Positions 55,144 through 64,000 of a stretch of 64,000 bases of DNA are shown in pieces. Under the pieces are notes generated by a model that worked only from the letters and a program-made list of their open reading frames with translations, was not told the origin of the DNA and ran no database searches. The stretch comes from Bretschneidera sinensis (lineage: Eukaryota; Streptophyta; Magnoliopsida; Brassicales; Akaniaceae). Where the stretch lies: contig CM043700.1 of the NCBI GenBank assembly GCA_023935145.1, positions 62,335,620-62,399,619 on the forward strand, in the 5' to 3' direction. The position numbers were made by a program, and so were the translations under genes. The first letter of the stretch is position 1. Each line of letters starts with the position of its first letter.

Positions 55144-58100
55144 CTAAAGAAACTGGTTGACTTGTTGTACTGCAAAGGAAATGTCCGATCTAGTAATGGT
55201 GAGGTAGACAAGACTGCCCACCAACTTTCGGTATAAACTAGGATCAGCAAGTAAATCACCCTCCTCTTTGCGAAGCTTGACATTCAATTCCATGGGAGTA
55301 TCAACAGAAGTGGCCTCCTGTAGGCCAGCTGTAGCCACCAGGTCACTAGCATACTTATGTTGATTGAGTGAAATACCCAATGGACTACGATGCACCTCAA
55401 GACCGAGAAAATATGTAAGAGACCCAAGATCTTTCATATGAAAGGACTCGGAGAGATGGGTCTTGAGCTGGCCAAGTAAAACAGAATCGGAACCAGTAAT
55501 CACAATATCATCAACATAAACTAAAAGAACAACAATACCCATGTCTGATTTTCGAAGAAACAAGGAAGTGTCATACTTGCTCTGCTTGAATGAGAATTGT
55601 AATAAATTAGTTCGAAATTTATCAAACCAAGCCCTTAGAGCTTGTTTGAGACCATAAAGGGAGCGACGAAGCTTACACACATGTGAGTTGGGAGAAGGAA
55701 ACAATCCCGGTGGTGGCTTCATATAAATACACTTTTTAAGATCCCCATGAAGAAAAGCATTCTTGACATCCATCTGATGTAGTAGCCAATCATTGGAAGT
55801 AGCAAGAGCTAGAATCGTACGAACAGTGGTCATCTTAGCCACAGGAGCAAAGGTTTCTTCATAATTAACACCATATTCCTGTTTATTTCCAAGTGCAACA
55901 AGCCGAGCTTTATAACGATCCAAACTTCCATCAGATCGAACCTTGACGGAGTAAACCCATTTGCAACCCAGGGGGACTATAGTGGAAGGACAAGGTGCAA
56001 TGTCCCAGGTGTGATTGGCCTCTAAAGCAGCAATTTCTTCCTGCATAGCTTGTCGCCAACAATCATGCTTGACAGCATGTGAGTAGCATGTGGGAATATC
56101 AAAATTAGACAATGCAGCAGTAAGAGCAGAAGCAAACCACCCATACCTATCCGGAGGTAAAGATATTCGAGAAGAGCGACGTACCAAGTGTTCTGAAGGT
56201 GCTGCAACTGACTGGAGCATGGTAGGATCAGATATCGGTTGAGCCATCGGAAGAGACTGTGGGCGGGAGTGTCTCGTATATACAATACCTGGTTTAAAGC
56301 GAGATCTGACTTGATGAAGATCTGAAAATTGTTGCTCAAAGGAGGGGAGGACCACCGTAGAAGAAGAGGGCTCAGAGGACACAAGAAAGAAATGTTGATT
56401 TTCAAAGAAAATAACATTTCTAGAAATACGTGGACGATGTAAGGTAGGATCATAGCAAACAAATCCCTTTTGACACACATTATATCCCAAGAATGCACAT
56501 CTAACAGATTGAGCAGATAATTTATGTCGCTCATGGGGAGGTAAATAGACAAAACATACACAACCAAAGATACGGAGATTATCATAACTAGGTTGTTTAG
56601 CAAACAAACGGAAATAAGGAGACTCCATGTGTAAGATTTGGGAAGGTAAACGATTAATCAAGTGAGTAGCAGTTTTCAAAACCTCGACCCAAAACATTGA
56701 TGGAACAGATGATTCTAACAAGAGAGTATGTACCACATCAAGAAGATGACGATTTTTGCGTTCGGCTACTCCATTCTGTTGGGGAGTAGCAGGACATGAA
56801 CGTTGATGAATAATACCTTTAGAAGCCAAGAATTCCTGAAACTCAGTAGACAAATATTCACCACCAGAATCTGTGCGTAATGTCTTCATAGTCGCAGAAA
56901 ATTGATTGTCAACATACGCTAAAAAATTAGTGAAAGTACGAAAAACCTCATATTTAGAGTGAAGAAAATAAACCCACGTGAATCTGCTATAATCATCAAT
57001 GAAAGTCACATAATATTTAAATTTTTCATGTGAACTAACGGGGGAAGGTCCCCAAACATCACTATGGATAAGATCAAAGCAGTGAGAAACTCTATTAGCA
57101 TGTAAAGGAAAGGGAAGAATTTTGCTTTTACTAAGTTTGCAAGAATCACACTTAAGAGATAAAGAAGAACGTTCTTCATTATCAAGAAAACAAGAGTGCA
57201 ATACATGAGATAAGATCTGAGTATTGGGATGGCCTAAACGACGATGCCATACCATACTCAGATTTGGAACATTATTGCAAGCAAGAGACTTAATAGACGA
57301 AACTGGAGAAATTGCTGGGACAGATAAAAATAGTGGAAACAAGCGCCCCACTTTAGGTCCCTTCGCGATCAGCTCTCCCGTTACCTGGTCCTGTACAACA
57401 CAACCATCACCAGAAAAGTTAACAACATAATTGTTATCAACTAATTGACCAACAGAAATAAGATTCGTGGAAAGTTTAGGAGCAAGAAACACATCAGTGA
57501 ATTTAGAAGAGGCATCTCCAACAGCAGCGATTGGTAAAGAACTACCATTGGCAGTCTGAATGGCAGATGGACCAACATAGGGTCGAACATGACACAGAGC
57601 GATGGGAGTATTCGTCATGTGATTAGAGGCCCCCGAGTCTACGTACCAGGGTTTGGTAGAATTTTTATCTTGAAACCCCATTGCAGATAATGCTGAAATT
57701 AGCATCTGTTGCACCATTTCGGGTGTGCAGTAATTCGCTGCAGGAGGTACCAGAATTGGGAAGGCACTGGAAGAAGAGCTAGGAGCTGCAGAGGGTACAA
57801 TAACAGAAGTCTGAAATACTTGAGCCTGACGATTCTGCGGGCGGAGACGACATTCTTTGATGATGTGACCCTTCTTCTTACAATAAGAGCAATATTTCTT
57901 GGGACAATTGGCAGCAATATGCCCATATTCCTTACAGCAAAAATACTGCAAGTTTTTAGAATGCATAGGCGATCCGCGTCCTTGGTCAGCATAAGCAACA
58001 GTTCTTGGACTACCATAAGATTGCTCAAGAGTGGCTTGAGTACTAAGACGTTCTTCACGAAGTAACTCACCAAAACAAACATCAAGAGAAGGAACAGGAG

Positions 58101-58650
58101 ATCTATTCAGCATAGAGGAGCGAATTGATTCATATTCCGGGCGTAGTTTCATAAGAAATTGATCACGCCATCTAGTCTCGTGGAGTTGCTGAATAGTCGA
58201 AATAGTGGCAACAGGAACAGCCGCTGTAACAAGATTAGTATAGTCAGTCCAAAGAATCAGAAAGGCCGAGTAATAATCTTGGATGGAAAGACTGCCATGT
58301 TGAAAGGTGGCAATTGCATGCTCTAACTGAAAGCGATAAGCATCATTATCTTGATGATAAACCTTCTTCAGATAAATCCACATGGATTGAGCAAAGCGAT
58401 GAGTACACAAGTTGGTGACAATATGTGGCTCCATCGAACCAAGAAGCCAAGACATGATCCGAGCATCAAGCACAGTCCAAGAAGGAGAAGACCCGACATC
58501 CTTCAATTGGTCTGTATTGGATGTTTGTGCAACATCCGTGCCATCGATATGGCCCCAAAGTTTTTTTCCCTTGAGGAAAATTTCAAACTGAAAGGCCCAT
58601 GTAGAGTAATTTTTGCCCGTAAATTTGACACACACAGGTGCAGAGTCCAT
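55144..58650 (-). CDS. Element H gag-pol polyprotein (gag, PR, IN, RT)
   Basis: 1168 codons from the ATG at 58650 (MDSAPVCVKFTGKNYSTW), chosen because copia gag proteins begin just before this K-x-N-Y-x-x-W block; the open frame extends 70 codons upstream without an ATG. Gag 1-300, with two knuckles at about 237-267: the second, CSYCKKKGHIIKEC, is complete, but the first has Tyr where its first Cys belongs (YFCCKEYGHIAANC). Protease WYVDSGASNHM (D338). Integrase with WHRRLGHPN, CDSC and D531, D594, E630. Reverse transcriptase about 870-1110 with VYVDDIVITG (1045-1048). It ends at a TAG in the thumb/connection part, and the frame resumes directly after it. Confidence 0.93.
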   Translation of the reverse strand: MDSAPVCVKFTGKNYSTWAFQFEIFLKGKKLWGHIDGTDVAQTSNTDQLKDVGSSPSWTVLDARIMSWLLGSMEPHIVTNLCTHRFAQSMWIYLKKVYHQDNDAYRFQLEHAIATFQHGSLSIQDYYSAFLILWTDYTNLVTAAVPVATISTIQQLHETRWRDQFLMKLRPEYESIRSSMLNRSPVPSLDVCFGELLREERLSTQATLEQSYGSPRTVAYADQGRGSPMHSKNLQYFCCKEYGHIAANCPKKYCSYCKKKGHIIKECRLRPQNRQAQVFQTSVIVPSAAPSSSSSAFPILVPPAANYCTPEMVQQMLISALSAMGFQDKNSTKPWYVDSGASNHMTNTPIALCHVRPYVGPSAIQTANGSSLPIAAVGDASSKFTDVFLAPKLSTNLISVGQLVDNNYVVNFSGDGCVVQDQVTGELIAKGPKVGRLFPLFLSVPAISPVSSIKSLACNNVPNLSMVWHRRLGHPNTQILSHVLHSCFLDNEERSSLSLKCDSCKLSKSKILPFPLHANRVSHCFDLIHSDVWGPSPVSSHEKFKYYVTFIDDYSRFTWVYFLHSKYEVFRTFTNFLAYVDNQFSATMKTLRTDSGGEYLSTEFQEFLASKGIIHQRSCPATPQQNGVAERKNRHLLDVVHTLLLESSVPSMFWVEVLKTATHLINRLPSQILHMESPYFRLFAKQPSYDNLRIFGCVCFVYLPPHERHKLSAQSVRCAFLGYNVCQKGFVCYDPTLHRPRISRNVIFFENQHFFLVSSEPSSSTVVLPSFEQQFSDLHQVRSRFKPGIVYTRHSRPQSLPMAQPISDPTMLQSVAAPSEHLVRRSSRISLPPDRYGWFASALTAALSNFDIPTCYSHAVKHDCWRQAMQEEIAALEANHTWDIAPCPSTIVPLGCKWVYSVKVRSDGSLDRYKARLVALGNKQEYGVNYEETFAPVAKMTTVRTILALATSNDWLLHQMDVKNAFLHGDLKKCIYMKPPPGLFPSPNSHVCKLRRSLYGLKQALRAWFDKFRTNLLQFSFKQSKYDTSLFLRKSDMGIVVLLVYVDDIVITGSDSVLLGQLKTHLSESFHMKDLGSLTYFLGLEVHRSPLGISLNQHKYASDLVATAGLQEATSVDTPMELNVKLRKEEGDLLADPSLYRKLVGSLVYLTITRSDISFAVQQVNQFL

Positions 58651-58987
58651 TGCAAATAAGTGCAAAAAAAATAGCCCGACCAAAAAAATGCCGAAGCCAC
58701 CCAAAGCAGAAAAAAACAAACTGCCAAAGAGATCTGAGAACAAAAAAAACACCGAGAAATCTGAGACCCAAAGCCACAAAACCCCTCTCTGAAAATAGAG
58801 GATGTCGTGAATGCCGAAACTGCTCAAACCAAAAAAAATAGGAGGTGCCAACAGCACCAACCCAAAAAGAGAAGACCGAAAAACAACAAAAAAAAAACTT
58901 TCACGTCAAGTTCACCGAGAACAACACAGAACACGCCGAAACACGAAACCGAGAAAAATTACAAGCGAGAGAAGAACCTAAGCAACC
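58651..58987 (-). other. Element H leader
   Basis: Untranslated leader between primer site and gag ATG, very T-rich on the coding strand, open in frame with gag for 70 codons but without an ATG. Confidence 0.7.
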
Positions 58988-59000
58988 GGCTCTGATACCA
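58988..59000 (-). promoter_or_regulatory. Element H primer-binding site
   Basis: The coding strand reads TGGTATCAGAGCC directly after the 5' LTR: a perfect initiator tRNA-Met site. Confidence 0.93.
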
Positions 59001-59338
59001 TGTTAGAATTTAAGAGAGTAAAGAGATGTGAGAATTGAAGAGAGTAAAGAGATTGTACAAATGCTTACTTGAGTTCTTATTATTGAGAATACAATTAAGA
59101 GTATATATAGGTTGCTAAAGGAAAAAGACATTCCTTAAAACAATGAAGGAAACATGGCCTAAAGTAAGCCTTAAAACAAGGAAGAAAACATGGCCTAAAG
59201 TAAGTCTTAAAACAAGGAAGGAAACATGGCCTAAAGTAAGCCTTAAAACAAGGATGAATATATGGCAAGTGTGGGTGAAGTGGAATAGTTAGTGACCTTA
59301 ATTAAAGAAAAGAATATGGACTTTGCCATCCATTGACA
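59001..59338 (-). repeat. Element H 5' LTR
   Basis: 338 bp, same length as the 3' LTR with about five substitutions. TATA box on the coding strand at 59101-59110. Confidence 0.94.
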
Positions 59339-59343
59339 CTAAG

Positions 59344-61590
59344 TTGGAGACCTGAGTCAACCGAACTCATTAGACTTCCAGAGGCTGACTTGGCCCTTTT
59401 TCTCGCGTCAACTTGGTACTCGACCGAGTTTGGATCTTTTTGTGGACCAAGTTGAGGAGTTTTTGTGCTTGTAGCTCGATGGTCAGCCGGATCAAGTCAC
59501 GACTGAGTAAGAGGGTCGAGTCACGGCCGAGTTGAGGGATTGGCCGACTTAGGGTCTTTTCCATGGTTCAAATCAGCTTTCGAAGGGGACAAGGCCGAGT
59601 AGAGGGATTGGCCGACTTAAGTTCTTTTCCCATGTCAAGTCTGTGCTCGGTCAGATTGGTAGCGGCATAGGAAGAGTTGGAGAGAGAGAGGTTGCTCAGG
59701 TTGTCACCTTGCCAAGAGAAGGACGCCTTAGGTCACTACCTGATCTTGCTGAGTTGGAAGAGAAGGGTGCTTGGTTCAATCGAGTTGAGAGGGAGCAACT
59801 AAATCGGAGAGCCGAGTTGACTGGACACGACCGAGCTGAGGAGGGTTAGGTGGCCGAGCAGGGAGATTTTCTCGTGTCAACTTGGTACCTGGCCGAGTTG
59901 CGAGCCGAGTTGGAAGAGAGGGACATCCGGCCGAGTTGGGGTGTTGTCGAGTACAATAAACTATGCCTGTGCAACTGCTGGTCCGGCGTGCACCTGTGAC
60001 CGGCCTGAGCTCCTCTGGTTTTCTAGTCTCCTGATCAAGTGAGCTGCTGCCTGGCTCGAGCCTCTCGGTCAGGTGCCCTGCCCAAGGTTCATCTGTTTCT
60101 ATTCACCAGGTGTGGTCTGGTTTGCTGCTCAAACTTTGAGCTTAAATGGTTTGGTGGTCCCCACTTGCAAAGGAATGAGACAACATCATTGCTTGATCTC
60201 TGATTGTTCAATTACGTGAGTTTTTTAATTTCCCACCAATGACTTCTTTTGACTGTTGCTTTGGTTTTGTGTAGCACGTTTCCGGCGGTCCCCACTTACA
60301 AGGAAATGAGACAATATCATTGCTTGATTCAATTAAATGAGCTCTTTGATTTCATGCCAATGACTTCTTCTTAGCAAGTTGACCGTTGCTGTAACTTAGT
60401 TCAAAAACTTCTTGTCTAATTGATTTGTTGCTTACTAATTGATTCCATATATTTGTGGAACCAACGAGCATTATTTTTTGTCTGCTAGTTCAATTTAGCT
60501 TACAAGCACAGTGCATGTTTCCATGGCACCTTGCTCATTTGTCAATTGTCTATTTTTGGTAATCTTCCCTTGTTGGGTTCATGACCCCCACCGTCCACTG
60601 GCATTATTGCAAATGTTATTAATGTAGCAAAAGAGGTGTGGTTTCTAACACCGAAGTTGGGCCAAGCTGGAGACTTCATGAGGGCCAAGTTAGCCATTTT
60701 TATCATGTCAACTCAGCTCTTTTGTTGGTTTATTTAAGTTTCCTCACATGATGGTGGGCCCATCATTCCACTTGAAAGCAAAATGCAAATGTCTCACGCG
60801 AAGAAGTCTTGTGTTTACTACTTGAATTGTTTTATTTACTTCTGCTTTAGTCTTCTGCCACTTTAGTGCTTGGTCTGCCAATCCACTGTTCTCATGTGGA
60901 TTTTTTACAAAAACTTCTTTGTTCAATTTGCTCACTAATTGATTTCACATATTTGTGGACCTCACTAGCATTATTCCTTGCTAGTTCAATTTTGTTCATA
61001 AGTACAGTGCATGTTTTTAGGGCATTTTGTTGCTCATCTACTTTTGTCAACTTTCCTTTGTTGAGTTTGTGGACCCTACCACCAAAACTTTAAGGAGTTG
61101 CGTTCGGCCGAGTAGAAGGAAGGCCGACTTGGCCTCTTTTGCCAGGTGAGCTCGGCGCACATGAGACATTTTGTTTTGTATTTTTCAAGAGTTCAACTCA
61201 ACTAACGGAGGCGACACGGTCGAGTAGAGCTTTTTTGGGAGTTCAACTCGGTTTTCGAAGGCTCTCGAAGGCGACATGGCCGAGCTAGGGACTTTTACTC
61301 GGCCAACTCGATAGTCGGCTGGGTCCAAGGGGCTGAGTCAGGTCTTCTTGGGTTTCTTAGGTCAGCACTCGAACCTCATTTGGGTTGAGGTGATCTTTTC
61401 ATATGACCTTATTGGTCATCTGAGTATGAATGGACTTAACTTTGGTGTTAATACTTAGTTTATCGATGGGAATTCCACCAAGGGCTCCACGTTTGTTCCT
61501 GCGTTGAGGCTGCTCTTTCTAGAGCCTCGACTTATTCTCTCGAATCTTTCTAATCCGAGGTATGTCCTTGGTGCTGACACTTAGTGTTTG
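59344..61590. repeat. Element G internal repeat-rich noncoding region
   Basis: No coding frame could be recognised. Words such as GGCCGAGTTGAGGGATTGGC recur (59526 and 59593). A pair of blocks about 500 bases apart is visible (ATTGATTCCATATATTTGTG near 60440 and ATTGATTTCACATATTTGTG near 60939; both followed by CACTAGCATTATT/ACGAGCATTATT and ACAGTGCATGTTT). 60157-60285 and 60288-60400 are also copies of one unit. Confidence 0.6.
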
Positions 61591-61593
61591 AAT

Positions 61594-61745
61594 TAGAATC
61601 CCACTAATTGTCACATATATGTGCCCGAGTTGGGGCTTCTCTTTTTAGAGTCTCAACTTCTCTCAGGTTCTTATGTCGCATATATGTGCCCGAGTTGAGG
61701 CTTTTCTTTTTGGAGCCTCAACTTCTCTCAGGTCCTTATGATCCG
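61594..61745. repeat. Tandem repeat, two copies of about 63 bp
   Basis: Units run CATATATGTGCCCGAGTTGR then TCTCAACTTCTCTCAGGT and CTTATG. Confidence 0.75.
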
Positions 61746-61799
61746 AGGCGTGTCCTCGATGTTAACATTTAGTGTTTGGATGAGAATCCCACTAAGTGT

Positions 61800-62092
61800 T
61801 GCATATTTGTGCCTGAGTTGAGTTTCCTTTGTGGAACCCCAAGTTCTCTTCGAGTATTCTTTGCCTGGGTCGGAGTTTCCTTTGTGGAACCCCAAGCTCT
61901 CTTCGGGTCTTCTTTGCCCGAGTCGGAGTTCCTTTGTGGAACCCCAAGCTCTCTTCGGGTTTTCTTGACCAAGCTCTCTTCAAGTGTTCTTTGCCCGAAT
62001 AGGAGTTTCCTTTGTGGAATCCCAAGCTCTCTTCGGGTCTTCTTTGCCCGAGTTGGAGTTTCCTTTGTAGAATCCCAAGCTCTCGGTGATTG
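61800..62092. repeat. Tandem repeat of about 53 bp, five copies
   Basis: Unit TTTGCCCGAGTYGGAGTTTC then CTTTGTGGAACCCCAAGCTC and TCTTCGGGTCTTC. One unit is cut short at 61963-61989. Both strands carry open frames through the array, which explains small hypothetical proteins predicted there. Confidence 0.88.
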
Positions 62093-62239
62093 ACCTTGGT
62101 TCTTTGTCATAAGTGGGAGCCATTTTTCTCACTCCACTTTGGTTCTCAGCCGTGGAGATCTTTCGAGGTGAGGATTGTTTCAGGTACCATGTAAGTATCT
62201 TGGCCTTGGAAGTTACTCGAGCTCTGGCTGTCGGAAGGT

Positions 62240-63790
62240 AAATATGTACAATGATCCCCAAAAAAATGTCTTATTTGATTTAGTTGGAGTACTTACATTG
62301 TTTGTTTGGGTCGTAGACCATTTTACACTTGTAAATTTCCTCAAGTTTTCTAAGTCACACTTTCGTGGTATAGAGTCTCGACTTCTATTGGATCCTTCAA
62401 CTGAACCTACAAAACGGGCGTATGCGTTTCACGAGTTCGAGGATTCTCCCCCAGATGCTGCTCCCCTGAAGATAGTTAGAATGACGTCTGCTGTTGGGCC
62501 GTTATCGAACTTCTTTTTGGGAGTCCGTCGTCCTCTACTGTTTTTTCTCCTACTCGAACTCTATCTTGGTCCCTTTCTTTTTTTGTAGTCCGAACTTCTT
62601 ATACCTGAGCTCCATCTTGATTCTGTTTTCACAAATTTCTTCAAGTACCCCTTATGTACTAGACTTTCAATTTCAACCTTCATATGTGTGCCGTATCATG
62701 CCCATGGTCCTTCTGGAAGAGGCAAAAACGGCTCATGTCTCTTTTTGCAGTTGGGGTCTTAACCTTGGGGGGCCATCCAAAAATATCTTGGCTTGCTATC
62801 TCGGCCACGAGGTTGGCTCTTAAGGTGTTGAGTGGAGTGTAAGTTTTGTACCCTCGAGGAACTCCTAATTATTCGATTTTTCGAAGGTCATTTTGTACTC
62901 CATATTTGTGCTCTTTGGGTTCTCTCCTTTTTCTACCGATCAAGGTGCCTTCTCTTCTTCTTCGGAAGGCTTGGTCCTTTTCGGGGGATCACAAATTCGT
63001 CCACTTTTGCCAAAAGGGTTGGCATAGTGTGTAACGAGTTTCTAGAGAGGTAGTGGCTGGAATCAAAGGCTTTAAGACCATTGGTTAAGGCCATAACTGC
63101 CACCTTCTTATCAGGTCCCTTACTTCTACCCTGGTGGAGGTTAATCGTGAGATGTAGTCACGAAGGTATCTTAAAATTTGGGGGCATCTTCTCCTTTATG
63201 AGCTCTTATGAGAATTGATTGCTTGCAGGTTTGATTTCGTCGAGGATGTTTCCTCGGGTAGCTTTGATGGCAAGTCCAAGACGTTCATTCATTTCTTTTA
63301 GCTATTTGCTGACCTCGGACTTGTAATGTTCTTGTTGCTTTTTGGATGGGTGTGAGTTCAAGACAAACTCGTTGTCTTTAACTGATCGCCGTGGGCTTTG
63401 TCAGGGGCTCCATCTACTTGGTTCTTTTCTTTCCCGAGGAAACCCTCGACTTTTGTCCCATGGTGGAGTTTCATGTCTTCTTTCTAAGCTAACCTCCTCG
63501 AGTCGGATGTCCCGATGTCGAGGGGTCGACTCGATAGTCTTTCTGATGGTGTAAGCAGTTCGGACTGTGGATTGATGGTTCCGAGTTCGACTCAGCTTGA
63601 ATTGTCCGAGTCGCGCAATAACTTCCTCGAGCCAACACTGAAGAGCGTCTTACTCGGTCTGCTGACAAGTTGGTTGGGGTCGACCCCACAGGTTTAGTTC
63701 TGAATTGCTTGGTTCGACTGCGAACCGGGTTGTTGGTTAGATGGGTTATGCCCTTCATTCGCCTCGACTAAGTTGGTGGCGATAGCTCAG
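62240..63790 (-). pseudogene. Element G gag remnant (Tat-like)
   Basis: The minus strand around 63250-62880 reads KVAVMALTNGLKAFDSSHYL, NSLHTMPTLLAKVDEFVIP and SLPKKKREG, the C-terminal gag phrase of Tat-like elements (normally 'ALTNGL ... FFSL ... P-T-MAEL'). A knuckle-like CLFQKDHGHDTAH follows near 62700-62745. The stretch 63758-63489 (89 open codons) is probably the gag N-terminal region. Frames are broken many times and the central gag core is shortened. No protease site was recognised. Confidence 0.6.
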
Positions 63791-63871
63791 ATGGGTAAGA
63801 GGTTGTCTGGCTAGCATTTCGGTTTCAATTTTTTCTTAGCGACATTTTCAACAAAGATGTAATTTATACGT

Positions 63872-63890
63872 TTCCCACATACGGTGTCAA
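63872..63890 (-). promoter_or_regulatory. Element G primer-binding site (decayed)
   Basis: The coding strand reads TTGACACCGTATGTGGGAA. Tat-like elements have TTGGCGCCGTCTGTGGGAA here, so three positions have changed. Confidence 0.7.
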
Positions 63891-63893
63891 TTC

Positions 63894-64000
63894 TGTTGAT
63901 GCCGAAAATAGGTCGAGTATGCTTGAGTCTTGTTGGGTCGGTCGCTGAAGTCGAGACTGGTATAAGTTGGATCCGAGGTACCAAAAAAGAAAGTCGACCC
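63894..64000 (-). repeat. Element G 5' LTR, first 107 bases
   Basis: TGTTGATGCCGAAAATAGG onward matches 53653-53760. The rest lies outside the window. Confidence 0.85.

Larger units (their letters stand above)
54217..59338 (-). mobile_element. Ty1/copia element H, recent and nearly intact
   Basis: 5122 bp. LTRs of exactly 338 bp at 54217-54554 and 59001-59338 differ at about five positions (about 1.5%). Target duplication CTGAG (54212-54216) and CTAAG (59339-59343), one change. Perfect initiator-Met primer site and a coding-strand polypurine tract TTTGAGGGGGGC. It has a full gag-pol frame with a single stop, so it is the youngest element here. Confidence 0.94.
53653..64000 (-). mobile_element. 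Ty3/gypsy Tat-like element G, runs off the window
   Basis: Minus orientation. The 3' LTR (53653-53955) starts with TGTTGATGCC, and the same LTR start recurs at 63894, preceded by a decayed Tat-type primer site. The inside contains gag remnants and long repeat-rich noncoding DNA. No reverse transcriptase, RNase H or integrase was seen, so it is a large deletion or noncoding derivative. Element H is inserted in it. Confidence 0.75.

Noticed and set aside
58651..58860. 70-codon hydrophobic extension at the N-terminus of the H polyprotein
   Set aside because: It starts at a non-ATG codon in the T-rich leader; the gag domain begins at the ATG at 58650, so the hydrophobic stretch is most likely untranslated leader.
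61769..62110. Overlapping repeat-coded ORFs on both strands
   Set aside because: They are by-products of the 53-bp tandem array.

Overview
The window is a stretch of nuclear DNA from a flowering plant, most likely a eudicot. It is AT-rich and almost entirely built of LTR retrotransposons of plant lineages: Ty3/gypsy Tekay-, Athila- and Tat-like, and Ty1/copia Tork- and Ale-like. It also has one TRIM, a foldback repeat and pieces of two host genes (a PPR protein and a plastid-type MATE transporter). No intact host gene, tRNA, rRNA or CRISPR array was found. Lineage names rest on domain motifs read by eye, not on a phylogeny.

1-31071 is a single nest four insertions deep. A Tekay-like element (5' LTR from before position 1 to 1837, primer site 1842, decayed gag-pol, 3' LTR from 6265) has its 3' LTR split by a Tork-like copia (6762-29507, target duplication GCTCT). 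That copia has three LTRs and two coding bodies (A 7619-11943, B 24715-28660) in tandem, coding on the minus strand. Its middle LTR is split by an Athila-like element C (12677-24586, duplication CGACA/CGATA). C is split just behind its primer site by a second Athila-like element D in the opposite orientation (14135-20063, duplication CACTC).

31072-38030 holds an unclassified AT-rich repeat and then the 3' half of a Tat-like element J: RNase H and integrase on the plus strand, then a separate minus-strand ORF with apparent introns and its own TATA box, a 48-bp minisatellite of about 14 copies, a polypurine tract and the 3' LTR.

38030-53650 is old host sequence with scattered insertions: a foldback repeat, a 177-bp tandem duplication, the 3' end of a PPR gene broken by a TRIM, a copia fragment without reverse transcriptase, the first exons of a MATE gene, a Tork-type LTR fragment, and an Ale-like copia E (44239-50864) that sits in the first repeat of a PPR gene and itself carries a solo LTR of the Tekay family (46430-47817, duplication CTATT). 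51251-53652 has no recognisable gene.

53653-64000 is a Tat-like element G on the minus strand (3' LTR at 53653, gag remnants at 62.3-63.8 kb, 5' LTR entering at 63894). It is full of tandem repeats and carries the youngest element, copia H (54217-59338), whose two 338-bp LTRs differ at about five positions and whose gag-pol frame is interrupted by one TAG codon.

The genes do not form a pathway. What they share is a history of insertion, deletion and LTR recombination. I found no convincing undescribed biological system. The most unusual structures are the three-LTR copia, the antisense intron-bearing ORF of J with its minisatellite, and clusters of a GATCGAGYGCAC motif upstream of the TATA boxes of both Athila-like families.
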